Shown piece after piece: positions 50,633 through 59,940 of a stretch of 64,000 nucleotides of DNA. The number at the start of each line of letters is the position of its first letter. The stretch's first letter is position 1. The position numbers were made by a program, and so were the translations under genes. A model generated the notes under the pieces. That model was not told the origin of the DNA. It worked only from the letters and a program-made list of their open reading frames with translations, and did no database searches. Source of the DNA: an uncultured Collinsella sp. (lineage in GTDB: Bacteria; Actinomycetota; Coriobacteriia; Coriobacteriales; Coriobacteriaceae); contig UQHW01000006.1 of the NCBI GenBank assembly GCA_900540935.1, positions 1-64,000 on the forward strand, written 5' to 3'.

Positions 50633-50776
50633 GGCCAACCCTCGTGCGTTTAAAGTTCGTTTGCGAGTGGCGGGCGCGGAGCCGAGCCGTTCGCGGTGGC
50701 ATAGATGCTGCTAGTGTAGCACGCTCGGGTGCATGGGGAGGATAGCGGGATGCGAGGCTACCTGCCTGGCTTGGCC

Positions 50777-51484
50777 TTAGCGCTTTTTCTTGTTCTTCTT
50801 CTGCTTGCGCTTGGTCTCCTGGGGCTTGTCGCCCTGTTTGGCTTCGGCAGCGGCCTTTTCTGCCTTCATCTTCTTGCGCTTGGTCTCGATGCGGAGTTTT
50901 TTGTTGATGCGGGCCTTGAGGAAGGGGCCGAACTGCTCGGCATCGCCACGGACGAAGGTGTCCTTGGGGATCGTCACGCCCTGGTCGGCGAACATGGCCA
51001 CAAAGATGCGCTCGCCGTCGAGTACGTGGTCGAGCTTGTCAAACGGGAAGAACTGTGACTTACCGCTCTTGCCCCAAACCATCAGGCCGTCCTCGTTGGC
51101 GGCGACGCGGCGATAGCGGCCACCCATTGACTCGTCGGCCTCAACGGCGTCGATAAAGTCGCGGGCGAGGGTGTGGTGCAGGTTTTTGCTCCACCAGGCC
51201 AAAAAGGCGCCGAATACGATCAGGACGACGCCAAACTTGATCCAGTTGCCGCCGGCCACCAGCATGCCGATGCCGATGAGCGCGGCAATTGCCGCGGCGA
51301 CATACAGCGAGCCGCGACGCCTGGGCGAGGCGACCAGACGGGCGAAGTCGGTGACCAGGTCGTTTTCGTACTGGTACTCGTTGAGGTACAGGATGCCGTC
51401 GTCGGCTGCAGCCTGCTTCTCGAGCGCGACCTCGACCTGGTCGGCTGCTTCGGAGGGGACGAGGTTGCTCTCTGCGTCTGCCAT
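50777..51484 (-). CDS. YcxB-like membrane protein
   Basis: This 235-aa protein has two adjacent membrane helices (about residues 62-100), a YcxB-type cytoplasmic domain (the segment GKSGKSQFFPFDKLDHV) and a very Lys-rich C-terminus (KRKQKKNKKKR), which may contact nucleic acid or the membrane surface. The ATG at 51484 follows AGGAG. Function unknown. It is divergent from dnaX. Confidence 0.75.
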   Translation of the reverse strand: MADAESNLVPSEAADQVEVALEKQAAADDGILYLNEYQYENDLVTDFARLVASPRRRGSLYVAAAIAALIGIGMLVAGGNWIKFGVVLIVFGAFLAWWSKNLHHTLARDFIDAVEADESMGGRYRRVAANEDGLMVWGKSGKSQFFPFDKLDHVLDGERIFVAMFADQGVTIPKDTFVRGDAEQFGPFLKARINKKLRIETKRKKMKAEKAAAEAKQGDKPQETKRKQKKNKKKR

Positions 51485-51599
51485 GCTCTTTGGACTCCTA
51501 TCGCGGCGGGCTCGCCGTACGGGTATTATGGAATGCAGTATGCCGTGCGACCGCATGGCCGCCGCGGCAACAAGACTCAGTATACCCGGGGGAGCACCC

Positions 51600-54077
51600 A
51601 TGGAATCGTTGTACCGAAAGTATCGCCCGCTCACCTTCGACTCCGTGGTGGGCCAGCAGCATATCGTCTCGACGCTCGAGCACGCCATCACCGAGGGACG
51701 CCTGTCCCACGCCTACCTGTTCTGCGGACCGCGCGGCACGGGCAAGACCACCATGGCGCGCATTCTGGCCAAGGCGCTGCTGTGCCGCAATGCCGAGGCG
51801 GCGCGCGCCGAGGGTGCAAGCGGCTGCATGCCCGACGGTACTTGCGAGGAGTGCGAGCTCATCGCCGAGGGCAACCACCCGGATGTCTACGAGCTCGATG
51901 CCGCAAGCCGTACCGGCGTGGACAACGTGCGCGAGGAAATCATCAACTCCGTCAACTTTGCCCCGGTGCGCGGCAAGTACAAGATTTATATCATCGACGA
52001 GGTCCACATGCTCACGACGGCGGCGTTCAACGCGCTGCTCAAGACGCTTGAGGAGCCGCCGGCGCACGTGATCTTTGTGCTGTGCACCACCGACCCGCAA
52101 AAGATTCTGGAGACCATCCTCTCGCGCTGCCAGCGCTTCGATTTCCACCGCATCGGCAACGAGGATATCGAGCATCGCCTGTCCTACGTGTGCGAGCAGG
52201 AGGGTTTCGATTACGACGACGAGGCGCTCGCCATCGTGGCGCGCCATGCCAAGGGCGGCATGCGCGACGCGCTCTCCACGCTGGAGCAGCTGAGCGTTTT
52301 TGGCAACGGCGCCGTGCATGCGGACGATGCCCGCTCGCTTTTGGGCGAGGTTTCGGACCAGATCCTGGGCGAGTTTTCCCGCGCCATTGCCGATCGCGAT
52401 GTTGCCGAGCTCTATGGACTGATCCGTGCGCAGGTCGAGGAGGGCAATGACCTGCTGGAGCTGACGCGCGACCTGGTGGCGCATGTGCGCGACGTGTACG
52501 TTGCCTGCGTTGCCGGTGCCCGTGCCGAGCTGTTTGAGGGCGGCTCCGAGCAGGCCGAGGCGCTTGCTGCCGAGGCCGCTGCCTTTGGCGAGCATCCTGC
52601 CGACCGCCTGGCCCGCGTGCTGACGGTGCTCGACGATGCCGCACTGGAGATGAGGGGCGCGAGCGACGTGCGCCTGGTGCTCGAGATTGCCTGCACGCGT
52701 CTGGCACGTCCCGAGGCCGATTTAACGATTGAGGCATTGGCCGAGCGCGTGGCACGCCTGGAGGCCATGATTGCCAACGGCGCCGTGCCGGCGAGCGTGG
52801 CTGCTGCTCAGGCCGCCGCGCCTGCAGCATCCGTACCCGCTGCTGCCCAACAGCCGACGCTCATTTCGGGCGCTCGTGCTGCCGCTCCGGCGGCATCCGC
52901 TGCCCCCGCTGCTACGTCCGCGCGCCAGGGCGGTATGCCTTGGGACCGCGGCGCTGCTGTTCCGGCTGCCCAGCCTGCGACCAAGTCCGCGGCTCCTGCG
53001 CCGGCGCCCAGACCTGTAACGCCTGCACCTCAGCCCGTTGCGGCTCCGGCTTCCGCGCCTGCTGCATCGACCGTGTCGGTGTCCAAGCCCAACAACGCCG
53101 CCCAGGTTGCCGCCGCCGGTGCTGCCGAGACCCCCGCGGTTGAGGACGCCGGCGAGCTCCAGCGCAAATGGGCCGAGGTCGTCGAGCGCGTCAAGGCTCG
53201 TCAGGCCTCCTACGCAGGGCTTTTGCTCAACGCCCGCGCCACGGCCGACGACGGCTCCAAGCTCACGGTCTCGTTCCCCGCGGGTTCGACTTTTGCCATC
53301 AAGATGCTCGGTCGCGCCGATACGCAGTCGGTGGTCCTGCCGACGGTCTGCGCGGTCTTCGGTCGTCGTACCGTCGACTATGTCCTGGATGGGGGTGGCA
53401 CGCCGGCTCCTCAACATGAGGAGCATTCTCCATCTGCACGGGCTGCGGTATCTGCGGACCCGCAACCCGTGTCCTCGGTGCCCCCTGCATCCTCGAGCGC
53501 CAGCGCGACGCAGCCAAAAGCGGCGCCGGTAGCGGCACCGACCCCGTCGGCGCCTGAACCCGCTGCGCCCAAACCGGCTGCTCCGATCCCCGCGCCCAAG
53601 TCCGCTGCCGCGCCTGCGCCCAAGTCATCCGACCTGGCCAAGGCCCCTTGGCTGCGCTCCGACAACCCTGCCGGTGCTCCTGCCACGGGCAAGCTCCCGA
53701 CCGAGCCCGCGCCCCGAGCGCCCGAGCGCGCGTCCGTCCCCATGGCTCAGCCGCCTGCGCAGGCTGCGCCATGGGAATCCGAGCAGGTGCCCTACGACGA
53801 TGCTATGGTCGGTGGTTTTGCTGCCGATGCCGGCGGGGACGATCTGCCCCCGTTCGACGTGCCGGGTGCGGCGTCCGCGACCAAGGCCGCTGCTGTGGCA
53901 CCCGCAGCCTCTGCAAACGACGACGTCCCCGCCGCTCCCTGGGAATCCAATCCCGGTGCTGGCAGCCCCTTCGGCCATCAGGGCGCAGCCCCGAGCATCC
54001 CGCAGACCGAGGACGAGGCCAAGGCCCTCATCCGCAGCGTCTTTGGCCAGGCCACCATCTTCAAGCCGGTGGAGTAG
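51600..54077 (+). CDS. dnaX: DNA polymerase III subunits gamma/tau
   Basis: This 825-aa clamp-loader ATPase has Walker A GPRGTGKT (43-50), a four-cysteine zinc module (CRNAEA...CMPDGTCEEC), Walker B IIDEVHML and the SRC motif LSRCQRFDF. Domain III ends near residue 365 and is followed by a very long Ala/Pro-rich tail with a conserved patch near 520-600. The ATG at 51600 follows GGGGGAG; the upstream frame is open but overlaps the divergent gene. It is co-oriented with ybaB-recR, as in many bacteria, but separated from them by a minus-strand gene. Confidence 0.96.
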   Translation: MESLYRKYRPLTFDSVVGQQHIVSTLEHAITEGRLSHAYLFCGPRGTGKTTMARILAKALLCRNAEAARAEGASGCMPDGTCEECELIAEGNHPDVYELDAASRTGVDNVREEIINSVNFAPVRGKYKIYIIDEVHMLTTAAFNALLKTLEEPPAHVIFVLCTTDPQKILETILSRCQRFDFHRIGNEDIEHRLSYVCEQEGFDYDDEALAIVARHAKGGMRDALSTLEQLSVFGNGAVHADDARSLLGEVSDQILGEFSRAIADRDVAELYGLIRAQVEEGNDLLELTRDLVAHVRDVYVACVAGARAELFEGGSEQAEALAAEAAAFGEHPADRLARVLTVLDDAALEMRGASDVRLVLEIACTRLARPEADLTIEALAERVARLEAMIANGAVPASVAAAQAAAPAASVPAAAQQPTLISGARAAAPAASAAPAATSARQGGMPWDRGAAVPAAQPATKSAAPAPAPRPVTPAPQPVAAPASAPAASTVSVSKPNNAAQVAAAGAAETPAVEDAGELQRKWAEVVERVKARQASYAGLLLNARATADDGSKLTVSFPAGSTFAIKMLGRADTQSVVLPTVCAVFGRRTVDYVLDGGGTPAPQHEEHSPSARAAVSADPQPVSSVPPASSSASATQPKAAPVAAPTPSAPEPAAPKPAAPIPAPKSAAAPAPKSSDLAKAPWLRSDNPAGAPATGKLPTEPAPRAPERASVPMAQPPAQAAPWESEQVPYDDAMVGGFAADAGGDDLPPFDVPGAASATKAAAVAPAASANDDVPAAPWESNPGAGSPFGHQGAAPSIPQTEDEAKALIRSVFGQATIFKPVE

Positions 54078-54098
54078 CTGCGCAGGCGGGTATACTGC

Positions 54099-54572
54099 TC
54101 AAGAAGAGGACCCCTTGTCCGGGCGCATCTGTATTTCGGACATGTGTAGTGTGGTGCCGCGTATGTCGCATTTGAGCAGACAGGTGCGTGACGGTCGGCC
54201 TAGGATGCTGAGGTCGATACGATACGTCGCATGGCTGTCCGTGTACTCGACTTGCTCGGCGTTAATGGTTGCTCCGATTGCCAAATAAACGCCTAGCTCG
54301 GCATCGACAATCTTGAAGTCCTTTATCTTGACCTTGAACTCTTGATAGAGGGACGGGCTGTTGTAGTAGACGGTTCGGGTTCCGTCGGTGCACTCATCGG
54401 TCGTCTCCCATTTGACGACGGGCTGGTCCGAGCTGGCTATCAGCAGTTCTGCTCCAAAAGCTATGGCATGGGTGATGACAACCAGCAATGCCCAGCCGAC
54501 AAAGAGATAGAGAACCACATATGCAACGGGGTGTTTTGAGCGGATGTTTTGGAGCGCGTTGGGGGCATTCAT
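54099..54572 (-). CDS. small membrane-anchored protein, unknown
   Basis: This 157-aa protein has one N-terminal transmembrane helix (about residues 18-45) and an extracytoplasmic beta-rich part with paired cysteines. The ATG follows GGAGG. I do not recognise the family. It is inserted on the opposite strand between dnaX and ybaB-recR, which are normally adjacent, and its base composition is less GC-rich than theirs; recent acquisition is plausible. Confidence 0.7.
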   Translation of the reverse strand: MNAPNALQNIRSKHPVAYVVLYLFVGWALLVVITHAIAFGAELLIASSDQPVVKWETTDECTDGTRTVYYNSPSLYQEFKVKIKDFKIVDAELGVYLAIGATINAEQVEYTDSHATYRIDLSILGRPSRTCLLKCDIRGTTLHMSEIQMRPDKGSSS

Positions 54573-54714
54573 GGGGCACCTCCAAATTACTATCTATGGC
54601 AATCAAATTATACCCTGCCGCCATGTGCGCCGCCTCGAGCAGCGGTTCGGCATTTAGCTATTTAGTGGCGCACATGAAATGCCGGATTCGGCTCTACTAG
54701 ATTGAGTGTGCGAT

Positions 54715-54749
54715 ATTATGCAACCTTGCATAATTCGACCTTGCATAAT
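54715..54749. promoter_or_regulatory. palindrome plus third half-site upstream of ybaB
   Basis: ATTATGCAA-CC-TTGCATAAT (54715-54734) is a perfect palindrome; a second TTGCATAAT (54741-54749) follows 15 bp after the first. This looks like an operator with an extra half-site. The gap 54573-54911 contains nothing else that I can support. Confidence 0.55.
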
Positions 54750-54911
54750 CTTTGAGTGCGGTTTGTATTGGAGGACATGTATATCGACTGAGGTAACACG
54801 TCCGCCCCGCTCTCTCGCCGCGCGCCGTGGTACGATTTTTGAGTTTGAAAGTCCCGCCGTGCTCCGGCTGCCCTTGCAGCTCGGCGTGCGGCCGCACGTA
54901 AAGGAGCCATC

Positions 54912-55232
54912 ATGGCCGGTATGAACATGCAGCAGATGATGAAGCAGGCTCGCAAGATGCAGGAGCAGCTTGCCGCCGCGCAGGAGAACCTCAAGTCCCA
55001 GACCGTCGACGCCTCTGCCGGCGGCGGCATGGTCAAGGTGACCGTTAACGGCGAGATGGAGCTCGTCAACCTCACCATCGATCCCGATGCGCTCGATCCC
55101 GAGGACGTCGATATGCTGCAGGATATGATCATGGCTGCCGTCAACGAGGCCGTCCGCGGCGTCAACGAGCTCGCCAACAAGCAGATGGGCGCCATCACCG
55201 GCGGCCTCAACATCCCGGGCATGCCGTTCTAA
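54912..55232 (+). CDS. ybaB: nucleoid-associated protein, YbaB/EbfC family
   Basis: This 106-aa, helix-rich DNA-binding protein starts with GMNMQQMMKQARKMQEQLA and has the family core GGGMVKVTVNGEMELVNLTIDP. It binds DNA as a dimer. It forms an operon with recR, 13 bp downstream. The ATG follows AAGGAG. Confidence 0.95.
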   Translation: MAGMNMQQMMKQARKMQEQLAAAQENLKSQTVDASAGGGMVKVTVNGEMELVNLTIDPDALDPEDVDMLQDMIMAAVNEAVRGVNELANKQMGAITGGLNIPGMPF

Positions 55233-55245
55233 GACACGCATATAT

Positions 55246-55842
55246 ATGAGTGCCAACCACAGTCTGCAAAAACTGCTCGATGAGCTGGGCCGTCTGCCGG
55301 GCATTGGTCCCAAGTCGGCCCAGCGCATCGCCTATTACCTGTTGGAGGCCGACGCCGAGGAGGCGCGCCGCCTGGCCGAGGCCATCCTGGAGGTCAAGCA
55401 GGAGGTCCACTTTTGCAGCCGCTGCTTTAACTACGCCACGGCCGACGAGTGCTCCATCTGCCAGGACCCGATGCGCGATACCACTCGCATTTGCGTGGTG
55501 GGCGAGCCGCGCGATGTCCAGGCGATCGAGCGCACGGGCAGCTACCACGGCCTCTACCACGTATTGGGCGGCGTGATCAGTCCCATGGACAAGATTGGCC
55601 CCGAGCAGCTGCACATTCGAGAGCTGCTGGCACGCTTGGGCCACGAGGACATCCACGAGGTCATCATCGCCACCAACCCCAATATTGAGGGCGAGACCAC
55701 GGCGAGCTATCTGGCCCGTACCATCAAGCCGTTGGGCGTCGAGGTGTCGCGTCTGGCAAGCGGCCTTCCCGTGGGCGGCGACTTGGAGTATGCCGACGAG
55801 CTTACGCTTGGCCGCGCCATCGAGGCCCGCCGCGCGATTTAG
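55246..55842 (+). CDS. recR: recombination mediator RecR
   Basis: RecR helps load RecA at single-strand gaps with RecO/RecF. The 198-aa protein has an N-terminal helix-hairpin-helix (LPGIGPKSAQRIAYYLL), a four-cysteine zinc finger (CSRC...CSIC), and a Toprim domain (ICVVGEPRDVQAIERTG) with the C-terminal Walker-like region. Length and order are normal. Confidence 0.97.
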   Translation: MSANHSLQKLLDELGRLPGIGPKSAQRIAYYLLEADAEEARRLAEAILEVKQEVHFCSRCFNYATADECSICQDPMRDTTRICVVGEPRDVQAIERTGSYHGLYHVLGGVISPMDKIGPEQLHIRELLARLGHEDIHEVIIATNPNIEGETTASYLARTIKPLGVEVSRLASGLPVGGDLEYADELTLGRAIEARRAI

Positions 55843-56047
55843 GTGGCGAGCCTGCTCCTGCCGTATGTTTTCCTCGCGACGCACGGGGTAGTCATAATTT
55901 CCCCGTGCGACTGTGAGTTTGTTGTGCAACAAAGATGCTTCGTATCCGCTTATCGCATGGATGCTTCCGCTCGCATCCTTAATTTGTCCATTCGTTGCGC
56001 AACCTTTTTGGTTCGCTGATACACTCAAATATGGATTCGAATGAATG

Positions 56048-56075
56048 CGCCGCTCCCGAGCGGCGTGTTTTTGTT
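56048..56075 (+). terminator. hairpin with T-run just upstream of the 56088 gene
   Basis: CGCCGCT-CCCG-AGCGGCG is followed by TGTTTTTGTT, ending about 3 nt before the GGAGGAG ribosome site. It can end the ybaB-recR transcript or attenuate the next operon. Confidence 0.65.
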
Positions 56076-56087
56076 GGAGGAGAACGC

Positions 56088-56993
56088 ATGCGGCCCGGTG
56101 GCACTCAGACAAAGCGCGGCGCCGCGGTGCGCATACGACGCCGACTGGGCTTGGCGCCGCGGGCGTACGCACTGCTATCGTGCTCGCTGGTGCTGGTCAT
56201 AGCTGGCGTTTCTGCCTATGGCATGACCGTGCCGTCCATGATGCAGGCGCATGCCGCACGCGAACCGCGCGTGGGGCATGAGGTCAAAAGTGATCTGGGC
56301 ACCACGACTGGATATGCTTGGGCAAGTGTGGTCGGGCATATTGTGTTTGGCACTGACGATGCGGACGGCGCCGAGGCCCCGGACAACGAAGTCACGCTTG
56401 CCAATGGCAAAACCATCGTGCTCACCAACACCAAGATCATCGATCGGTTGTCCAACAATAGCGTGGCGGCAACGGTGAATAAGGTCGAGCAGCAGAAGGA
56501 GCAGGACGCCCAGCAGTCCGGAAAGCCCGGTAGCTCGGATACTTCTGGCTCCGGCTCGGATTCATCGAGTTCGGGCGGCGGCTCTGGGTCGGGTTCCTCT
56601 ACCGGAGGGTCTGGAAACGGCGGCTCGACGGGCGGCAACACTGACAACGATACAAACTCCGGTGGCCTTTCCGCTGCTGAGGAAGAGAGCATTCACAGTT
56701 GGCTTGTGACCAAGTACAACATGCTCGACGGCTATGTTTCTCGTGCCAATGACGTGGTCTCGACCTATAACTCTACGGGAGATCCTAGGCCGTGCGACAG
56801 CCTGGTCGGGGAGATGTTTGTCATTCGAGCCGAGTTCGGTCGTCAGACATTCTCGCCCCGGTCAAAGTGGTATCAGCAGTATGCCAATCTGTGGGGCTGT
56901 TACACCAACCTATGTCAATGGGTCGGCCATTACGGCGATGATGACGTCGCGCTCGGTAACTTCAACAATAACGTGGCGGCGCTTGCCCTATGA
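56088..56993 (+). CDS. membrane-anchored protein with Ser/Gly-rich linker, unknown
   Basis: This 301-aa protein has a basic N-terminus, one transmembrane helix (about residues 28-48), an extracytoplasmic segment, a Ser/Gly/Asn low-complexity linker (about 145-190) and a C-terminal helical domain of about 100 residues with paired cysteines. The ATG at 56088 follows GGAGGAG. Its stop overlaps the kinase gene start, so it is probably the external partner or substrate of this kinase/FHA module (inference). Confidence 0.7.
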   Translation: MRPGGTQTKRGAAVRIRRRLGLAPRAYALLSCSLVLVIAGVSAYGMTVPSMMQAHAAREPRVGHEVKSDLGTTTGYAWASVVGHIVFGTDDADGAEAPDNEVTLANGKTIVLTNTKIIDRLSNNSVAATVNKVEQQKEQDAQQSGKPGSSDTSGSGSDSSSSGGGSGSGSSTGGSGNGGSTGGNTDNDTNSGGLSAAEEESIHSWLVTKYNMLDGYVSRANDVVSTYNSTGDPRPCDSLVGEMFVIRAEFGRQTFSPRSKWYQQYANLWGCYTNLCQWVGHYGDDDVALGNFNNNVAALAL

Positions 56994-58834
56994 TGACCGA
57001 TCTTGCATCCACCACACCACAATCGCTCGGTCGCGATCCCATGGTCGGCCTGCGCCTGGCGCGTGTCGACGAGTTTGAGCCGGCCATTGCGCTCGGTCGG
57101 GACGAACTGCCTGCCTATCTGCGTCGTTTTACGATGCTGTTTGCCGACGATGCCACCATGCGCCGTGGCGGTATCGGCCGCGTGACGCGTGCTGTCAACG
57201 CCCAAGGCGAGGCCGTGGCACTCAAGCAGCTCATCTTGCCGACGCGCGATGAGTTTGACGACGATGCCGCTCACGAGGCGCTGGTCGCCAAGTTCAAGGC
57301 GGCGTTTCGCGAGGAATACGAATGCCATCGCGCCCTTTCGGGCCTTAAGGGCTTTCCCCGCCTCTATGGCTGGGGCGAGGTCGACGGTGTGTCTGCAATT
57401 GTCATGGAATGGGTCGAGGGCGAGACGCTTGCCCGCTTGCGTTCGCGACTTGCCGTGGACGATGCCGGACGCCTGTCGCCGCTTGTGGCGGCGCGTCTGG
57501 GTCGCGACCTGTTCGATCTGCTCTGCCGTATGAGTCTGGTGGGCGAGGGCTTTGTCCATCGCGATATCTCGCCCGCTAATATTATGGTGCGCACGGCGCG
57601 TCTACCGCTTGACCGGCAGCTTGCCGAGGGCACCTTTGACCTGTGCCTGATCGACTTTGGCTCGTCGCTGGCGCTTGAGCCTGCGTCGGCCGTGGCCGGT
57701 ACCGGCGGCAAGGCGTCGTTTACGGAGCGCTATGCCACGCTGCGTCGCGCGACGGTGGCCTACGCTCCGCCCGAGATGCTCACCGACGATATTCCCGACC
57801 TGCGCGCTTTGCGTATGTCGCCGGCGATTGACGTCTATGCCGCGGCAAGCACGGTTTACGAGCTCATTGCCGGCGTCGCGCCATACGAAGCCGCGCCGAG
57901 CACTTCGGGCACCTCGGGTTCGCGCAAAAAGACGCGTGACATCGCCAGCCCCTACCGTCTCAAGATGGACACGCGGCCCGACTATCCCATTGGTGCCCAT
58001 GCGCCCGGTTGCGATTTGACTCAGCTGCTTCGTCGTGAGCCCGATGTGGCGCTCGCCGCGGCCGAGCAGGCCCAGCAGCTGGGGCTTGAGCCGGATTCCG
58101 AGGAGCTACGCGATGCGCTGGCGTTTGTCGATGCCCAGCTGTTCGACGTGGTGATGGCCTGTCTGTCCAGCCACCAAAAAGATCGTCCCGAGCCGGCGGC
58201 GGTCGAGGCGGCGCTCTCGGCGTTTTGTGACCACTATGCGCAAAATGTCGGTCGTTCGCTTCGCGGCGAGCCGCTCACGCCGTGCCCCATGGATGCGTCT
58301 GGCCGCGCGGTTCGTCGCGCGCTGATGGTCGGCGCGACGGTCGTCTGTGGCGTGGTTTGGGCTGTGGTCGTGGTTTCGGCCGCGCTGCTGGCGTCGGGCG
58401 CCCGCGTGACGGCGACTTTGGGATCGCTCGTGTGGTCTGGGTCGCTACCGAGTATTATTGCCGCACTGGCGTTGGCGCTGCCAGGCATAGCCGGCGTTAC
58501 CGCGGGGGCACTTGCGCGCAATCGGCGCTCGGGGTTCCTGCAGGGTGTGCTTGCGCTTTCTGCCTGCGAGGTTCCGGTGCTGGTTGTGGCTGCATGTAGC
58601 GTATTTTCCCAACGCGCCGTGATGGGCGGCCTTGTTGCCGCTCTGGTTGCAACCTATACGCTTACGTGGTTTTTGCTTGCGATGGGCTTTGCCTTTGAAC
58701 TTCCCGTTTCGGCACCACGACGCACAAAAGCCCAGATGGCGACTCCGCTTGCCGGTGGAGCCGCAGCTGCCCGTACTTTTGGCGGACCTGTCGAAGTATC
58801 GTCCGATTCTATTTCTACGACCAAGGAGGCCTAG
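56990..58834 (+). CDS. Ser/Thr protein kinase-like protein with C-terminal membrane helices
   Basis: This 614-aa protein has a kinase fold with VALKQLILP (catalytic Lys), HRDISPANIM, DFG (LIDFGSSL) and a PPEM segment; the glycine-rich loop is degenerate (GGIGRVTRA) and there is an insert of about 45 residues after the PE motif. Four hydrophobic helices lie in the C-terminal quarter. It probably phosphorylates partners encoded beside it. The ATG overlaps the previous stop by 4 nt; an alternative ATG is one codon later. Confidence 0.85.
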   Translation: MMTDLASTTPQSLGRDPMVGLRLARVDEFEPAIALGRDELPAYLRRFTMLFADDATMRRGGIGRVTRAVNAQGEAVALKQLILPTRDEFDDDAAHEALVAKFKAAFREEYECHRALSGLKGFPRLYGWGEVDGVSAIVMEWVEGETLARLRSRLAVDDAGRLSPLVAARLGRDLFDLLCRMSLVGEGFVHRDISPANIMVRTARLPLDRQLAEGTFDLCLIDFGSSLALEPASAVAGTGGKASFTERYATLRRATVAYAPPEMLTDDIPDLRALRMSPAIDVYAAASTVYELIAGVAPYEAAPSTSGTSGSRKKTRDIASPYRLKMDTRPDYPIGAHAPGCDLTQLLRREPDVALAAAEQAQQLGLEPDSEELRDALAFVDAQLFDVVMACLSSHQKDRPEPAAVEAALSAFCDHYAQNVGRSLRGEPLTPCPMDASGRAVRRALMVGATVVCGVVWAVVVVSAALLASGARVTATLGSLVWSGSLPSIIAALALALPGIAGVTAGALARNRRSGFLQGVLALSACEVPVLVVAACSVFSQRAVMGGLVAALVATYTLTWFLLAMGFAFELPVSAPRRTKAQMATPLAGGAAAARTFGGPVEVSSDSISTTKEA

Positions 58835-58837
58835 GTC

Positions 58838-59776
58838 ATGGCATCTCAAGTTGAGCTCACCCCATGCGGGGCCATGTTTGACATCTTTAAGCGCGCGGCG
58901 CATCTGAGCCATATCGAGCTGTGCGGCTTGGTGCTTTCGTCCCGTCCGCTCGCCGACGGCCGCAGCCCGCAGAGCCGAGCCGCCGATCGCTCTTGGGTTT
59001 CCCGCTTTATCGTTCGCGCGCCGGTCGGCACGCTTCAGCAGCGCTACTTTGCCGAATACGGTACCTCGGCTGCGCGTATTATGTCGCAACTGGCCCTGCG
59101 CCAGCGAAATCCCATGGACTCCACGGCTGTGATCAATATGGTGTGCGGTCCTGCAGGTGAACCGATGGTACGCGCGCTCGAAGAGTGCCACCAGGACACG
59201 AATCTCTATCGCAACGCGCTCGATCGCCTGTCCCAGGCGGCGGAACTCATGCCCGCCGAGCGCGCCGAGGCCGTGCTGGTGCTGTTTGTCGCCGTCGGTT
59301 GTTCGGCGGATGTGCGGTCCTCGGTGAACTATGCCATCGACTGCGCGCACGCGACCTGTGGCGGAGGAACATCCACGCCGCGTTCGCTTGGCATGTCGAT
59401 GACCGCGGGCGAACGCGAACCCGCCCCGGCGCACCCCTTGGGCTTGCTGCGCGTACAAAACAGTTTTGTCGTGAGCGCCCCGCGCTGGATTCAGCCGAGC
59501 GAGCAGGGTGTTGAGATTGGCGCGCTGGCCACTGGTGAGGGCGATATTACCGACGTCGGCGACGATGTCTCGGCCCGCCATGCTCATATCTGGTGCGATG
59601 CTCAAAATATCTGGCACGTCGAGGACTTGTCGTCCACCAACGGAACCGTGGTGGTAAACGGGGCCACGCGCGTCTGCATTCAGGTCGAGCCCGGCCGTTC
59701 CGCCCAACTCAATCCCGGCGACGAGCTCAAGCTCGGCGAATCCACTACCTACGCCATCCTCTTCGGTGCTCTCTAG
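58838..59776 (+). CDS. FHA-domain protein, third gene of the kinase module
   Basis: This 312-aa protein has an uncharacterised helical N-terminal region of about 200 residues and a C-terminal FHA domain (ITDVGDDVSARHAHIW, DLSSTNGTVVVNG). The FHA domain should bind phosphothreonine produced by the kinase encoded 3 bp upstream. The N-terminal region is not recognised. Confidence 0.85.
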   Translation: MASQVELTPCGAMFDIFKRAAHLSHIELCGLVLSSRPLADGRSPQSRAADRSWVSRFIVRAPVGTLQQRYFAEYGTSAARIMSQLALRQRNPMDSTAVINMVCGPAGEPMVRALEECHQDTNLYRNALDRLSQAAELMPAERAEAVLVLFVAVGCSADVRSSVNYAIDCAHATCGGGTSTPRSLGMSMTAGEREPAPAHPLGLLRVQNSFVVSAPRWIQPSEQGVEIGALATGEGDITDVGDDVSARHAHIWCDAQNIWHVEDLSSTNGTVVVNGATRVCIQVEPGRSAQLNPGDELKLGESTTYAILFGAL

Positions 59777-59808
59777 CCGGCAGATAGGGACGTTTCTTTT
59801 CTGCCGGC
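59776..59808. repeat. hairpin after the FHA gene
   Basis: GCCGGCAGA pairs with TCTGCCGGC around a loop containing TAGGGACG, a core also seen in family A and in fragments near 6965. It begins at the last base of the FHA stop. There is no following T-run. Confidence 0.6.
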
Positions 59809-59940
59809 ACTTGGGGACACTCCTCGGCGCGCCAGAGCCAGTCGCCCGGGGATGGAGAGGCCATTTTGGCCCTTGGCAGTCACCCAAGGTAAACCTTTAC
59901 CGCCCGCCTATATTTGCCGAAATTACACTTGACGGCGGGG

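Noticed and set aside
51171..51599. dnaX frame extension upstream of 51600
   Set aside because: It overlaps the well-supported divergent YcxB-like gene; the DnaX N-terminus and ribosome site fix the start at 51600.
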